Part shown: piece after piece, positions 62,001-64,000 of the stretch | How the letters are laid out: each line of letters opens with the position of its first letter | How positions within the stretch are numbered: the stretch's first letter is position 1 | The notes under the pieces: model-generated | What the model saw: only the letters and a program-made list of their open reading frames with translations | Databases searched by the model: none | What the model was told of the DNA's origin: nothing | Origin: Elusimicrobiota bacterium | GTDB taxonomy: Bacteria; Elusimicrobiota; Elusimicrobia; FEN-1173 | Reading direction: 5' to 3' | NCBI GenBank assembly: GCA_016715645.1 | Contig: JADJZR010000028.1 | Coordinates: 186,001-250,000, forward strand | Length of the DNA: 64,000 bases | Position numbers and translations under genes: made by a program

Positions 62001-64000
62001 GTTTCCACCACGTTCACGTTGACGTCGGGCGGGGCGCGCCAAGCGGTGCGGGGGGTGTTCCGGTACCAAGGCGCTCCTTCGCCCGGCGGATGCGTGGCGG
62101 GCGGTTACAACGATCACGACGATCTGGTCTTTGCCGTGCTCCGGCCTCCGCTTGCGCCCGCGGCATCGTTCTCCAAACCGGGCGTGGATACCTTGACGTT
62201 GTCGTGGGCTCCCTCTTCCGCGGGCGATCCGGCCACGGGATTTCGTTTGGATCTTTCCACCGGCCCGTTTTTTGTCCCCTTGTTGCCCGGATTTAACGAC
62301 ACGGACTTCGGTTCCCAAAGGGCCACGGAACTGTTGTCGTTGACGCCCAAAACCACGTACTACGCCCGCGTCAGGGCTTATAACAGCGCCGGGGTTTCGC
62401 CCCACAGTCTCGCAGCGATCGGCGTGACGTGGGGTCGTCCAGACCTGGTGGTGTCCCGGGCGGGCGTTGCGCCTTACGCCATGCAAGCGGGCGCGTCTTT
62501 CAACATCAACATCGAGTTTAAAAATATCGGTGAAGGTCCATCGGAGCCCGACCTTAATTTTCAGGCTTTTTTGGACGCGCAAACGGCACCGTCTTGGGGC
62601 GCGTTCACGCCTCTCTTGGATCCCGGTCAGACATTCAATTGGACGTTCCGGGGAATCGCGCCGCCGGAGGGGATTCATTCCATCAAAATTCTCGCGGATG
62701 CTGTGAACCAGCAAACTGAACTGGACGAGTCCAATAACCTGGGGTTTGCCCATTTTGTCGTGGACGCCACACCCCCCACCGTGACGTGGGTTGAACCGGC
62801 GAATAACGCCACGATCAGCGGCGTGGCCCCGCTGACCGTGGAAGCCGGAGACGGTCTTTCGGGGATCGACCGGATCGTGTTTGTGGACGGCAACGTTGTG
62901 TTGTCAACGGTCACGGCGGCCCCATTCACCTACCCCTGGGACCTGGCGGGGGTGTCGCCCGGGACGCATGTCGTGGCCGCAAGGGCTCAAGACCGGGCCG
63001 GCAACGTTACCGTTAGTTCCGTGACGGTTCAGGTTGTTGGGCCTCATTTCGCCCAGGTGCTTTCCGTGACGAGTGTTCCAGCGACAATCGTTCAGCGGCA
63101 GGTTCTTCCGGCGCAGGTGACTGTGCGAAACACGGGGTTTAACCCGTGGTCCGCCGCGGGAGGCTACCAACTCGGCTCCGTGGATCCCGTTGACAACACG
63201 GTGTGGGGATTGTCCCGGGCGAGCCTATTGGCCGGGGACAATGTGGTTTTCGGCGGGACCAAAACGTTTTCGTTCACGTTGAGGGCGCCCGCCGGGGTTG
63301 GCACGTATCCGTTGGCGTGGCAAATGCGTAAAGATGGGGTTCCCCCCTTGTATTTTGGGGAGAAGGCGTGGAACAATTCGTTTGTTGTCGTTGCGGATAC
63401 GGCCCCGCCCACAATTCCCCCGGGGCCGGTTTTGAAGGGACCCTCGCCGACCACGTTGTTGTTGACGTGGGGAGCCGCGTCGGACTTGGCGGGCATTGCG
63501 GCGTATCGTCTGGATGTGTCGGCGGATCCGTTTTTCTCCGTTCTTTTGCCGGCCTATAACAATCTGTCGGTGGGAACCAGCCGGTCCCGATCGATCAGCG
63601 GGTTGGCTCCAGGAACCACCTATTGGGCCCGGGTCCGGGCCGTGGATCCCAACGGCAACGTGTCCGAAAACGCCGTCGCCTTGCCCTTGGCGACATTGTT
63701 GACGGCCGATGCGACTGCGCCTGTGGTGTCGATTTCGTCGCCCGCGGCCGGTCAACGGATCACGGGGTCCATCACGGTTGCGGCGGTGGCCAGCGACAAC
63801 GTCGACGTGGCCAGCGTTGCCTTTTGGGTGAACGGCGTTTTAAAAATCGTGGACACCTCGTCCCCGTTTAGTTACGCATGGAACCCGTCCACCGCGTCCG
63901 ACGGCCCTTACGTTATTTCAGCGGTCGCCTCGGATTACGCCAACAACCGGAGCACAGCGACGGTGGCCGTGACCTTGGCGTACGACCGCACGCCCCCCAC
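59055..64000 (+). CDS. Giant subtilisin-like secreted protease with repeated surface domains (3' end outside window)
   Basis: At least 1,648 codons. Signal peptide (about 1-22), propeptide, S8 catalytic domain with D197 (VVDTGVDFFHPD), H252 (YGHGSHVAG) and S406 (GTSMAAPHVSG), Asn in INNSWGG as oxyanion partner. Then Ig-like VSVQTPAPGAVLSG-type domains, two copies of a module ending YDDHDDLVF / YNDHDDLVF, fibronectin III domains and CARDB-like parts (LVVSRAGVAPYAMQ). Bacterial Ig repeats (SPAAGQRITGSITVAAVASD) run to the window edge. It would act outside the cell or on its surface. GAGGT precedes the ATG, which overlaps the cutA stop. Confidence 0.93.
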   Translation, partial: MKKHFVSGMAALSLALSLNAGREPVNGAAPSEGRVPNEIVVRFKSARSMGLPPRVRRSAVAGLQKVSPGTRAVHSQVGAREVRRVLRAETGVPQKMRRRAARRGQASRVDLSRAESFRDALDRTAVISIDPKEDLGRVLNAYRGLPDVEQADFNRIYSVQWTPNDPSYGQLWGLTKVDASAAWDLSTGTGVVVAVVDTGVDFFHPDLSANMWVNGDEVPGNGVDDDQNGFVDDVRGWDCVAEDNSPSDVYGHGSHVAGTIAAVGHNAVGVVGLSFNARVMPVKGLNDYGSGTSADLAQALIYAADNGAQVINNSWGGQGTDPLIESAVAYAVSAGAVVVAAAGNSNVDAQTFYPARLPGVLAVSAFDAADQKASFSNFGTRIDVAAPGVSILSTYKGGYSSLNGTSMAAPHVSGLAALILAQHPDYTASQVRQVIRQSADDVGPPGPDIDSGVGRINARAAMVAVPASPDATPPLVSVQTPAPGAVLSGPTVLAGTASDNVGVVKVDVLLDGQFLGVAAGLTAWTYLFDPLPYSGNPVLTVRAWDAEGNVGSASVPVSLVDSGRAVYSSLHNAPACFTPGSVCDSGTLLRGRGLIAGGAEPNSPNTLFTSCADGNNGSFHYDESNDRIRIYTVDGSTLAPGSLVRVDATVWAYTATTDILDLYSAADAGTPSWQWVASVPAATNGAQTLSATFVLPQGSTQAVRARFRYGGAASPCGAGVYDDHDDLVFATLNAVSSKPVVSIATPPEGALLSGSSLWSGLAQDNSALAHVTLSVDGRKWKTLAGAGPAAVSSSDRIPAAETEEGHPLVAFSTWSYVFDTTQLDNGLHTFRVDAVDNENNLTSSTRTFSTDNGALMAVFNSGLGAPECSVLGAACASGGRLEGRDTIHGGFPEPNQPNTLSVTPCPDGTTGSYRADESLDWIRVSSVDGTPLAPGKQVRLDARVWAFSPGANFLDLAYAPDISAPAWVPVGTLGVAGSRLQVVSTTFTLTSGGARQAVRGVFRYQGAPSPGGCVAGGYNDHDDLVFAVLRPPLAPAASFSKPGVDTLTLSWAPSSAGDPATGFRLDLSTGPFFVPLLPGFNDTDFGSQRATELLSLTPKTTYYARVRAYNSAGVSPHSLAAIGVTWGRPDLVVSRAGVAPYAMQAGASFNINIEFKNIGEGPSEPDLNFQAFLDAQTAPSWGAFTPLLDPGQTFNWTFRGIAPPEGIHSIKILADAVNQQTELDESNNLGFAHFVVDATPPTVTWVEPANNATISGVAPLTVEAGDGLSGIDRIVFVDGNVVLSTVTAAPFTYPWDLAGVSPGTHVVAARAQDRAGNVTVSSVTVQVVGPHFAQVLSVTSVPATIVQRQVLPAQVTVRNTGFNPWSAAGGYQLGSVDPVDNTVWGLSRASLLAGDNVVFGGTKTFSFTLRAPAGVGTYPLAWQMRKDGVPPLYFGEKAWNNSFVVVADTAPPTIPPGPVLKGPSPTTLLLTWGAASDLAGIAAYRLDVSADPFFSVLLPAYNNLSVGTSRSRSISGLAPGTTYWARVRAVDPNGNVSENAVALPLATLLTADATAPVVSISSPAAGQRITGSITVAAVASDNVDVASVAFWVNGVLKIVDTSSPFSYAWNPSTASDGPYVISAVASDYANNRSTATVAVTLAYDRTPP

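Overview
The window is a GC-rich chromosomal segment from a Gram-negative, flagellated, chemotactic bacterium. The Gram-negative call rests on an outer-membrane porin, an MtrB-type barrel, PorV-type proteins, Pal/TolB, Lgt and LspA. Phylum cannot be fixed from the sequence. The mix of PorV/UPF0164 barrels, SPNGDG-type C-terminal domains, DUF4143 ATPases and flagella would fit Elusimicrobiota or a similar lineage, but that is inference. No rRNA, tRNA or CRISPR array was seen.

Layout. 1-17.0 kb (minus strand): a tightly coupled chemotaxis operon. In transcription order it holds a 29-codon leader ORF, a PilB/GspE-type ATPase fused to a receiver domain, a hybrid histidine kinase fused to CheW, cheR, cheD, cheY, cheX, cheB, cheA, cheW, an MCP, an OprP-type porin, and a second MCP that runs off the left edge. 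17.1-18.3 kb (plus): a double-receiver regulator and a small PAS-like protein. 18.3-24.1 kb (plus): an extracellular electron transfer locus with its own promoter: monohaem cytochrome c, a CbcL-like multihaem c / cytochrome b protein (broken by a frameshift), a decahaem MtrA/DmsE cytochrome and an MtrB/PioB barrel. 24.1-26.4 kb: a REP-associated (IS200-like) transposase element with perfect 27-bp inverted ends, a truncated second copy, and between them a DUF1778/GNAT toxin-antitoxin pair. 26.4-31.0 kb: flagellin behind a clear sigma-28 promoter, a small protein, FliD with an inserted discoidin-like domain, and FliS. 31.0-37.4 kb: an accessory zone of repeats, a decayed fliS copy, a non-autonomous transposon with an 11-bp target duplication, one dead and two intact DUF4143-type ATPases and a VapBC-like pair. 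37.4-45.4 kb: ThiI, then a cluster of secreted and outer-membrane proteins. 45.4-52.5 kb (minus): housekeeping genes rluD, lgt, lspA, ileS, yggU-like, proC and yggS. 52.6-64 kb (plus): pal, cpoB-like, tolB, argF, gamma-carbonic anhydrase, a GAF protein with a degenerate HD-GYP domain, cutA and a very large subtilisin-like surface protein cut by the right edge.

A family of interspersed palindromic elements recurs at least eight times. Its hairpins are of the CCCTCTCC..GGGAGAGGG type and its outer ends read GTAAC(N)nCTCAGG. Most copies are intergenic. One is translated in frame inside the kinase-CheW fusion, one sits in the N-terminal coding region of the CbcL-like gene, and one lies at the 5' side of lspA. 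The most notable biology is the MtrAB/CbcL-type electron conduit, the REP-bridged kinase-CheW protein, the ATPase-receiver fusion at the head of a chemotaxis operon, and the FliD with an extra binding-type domain.
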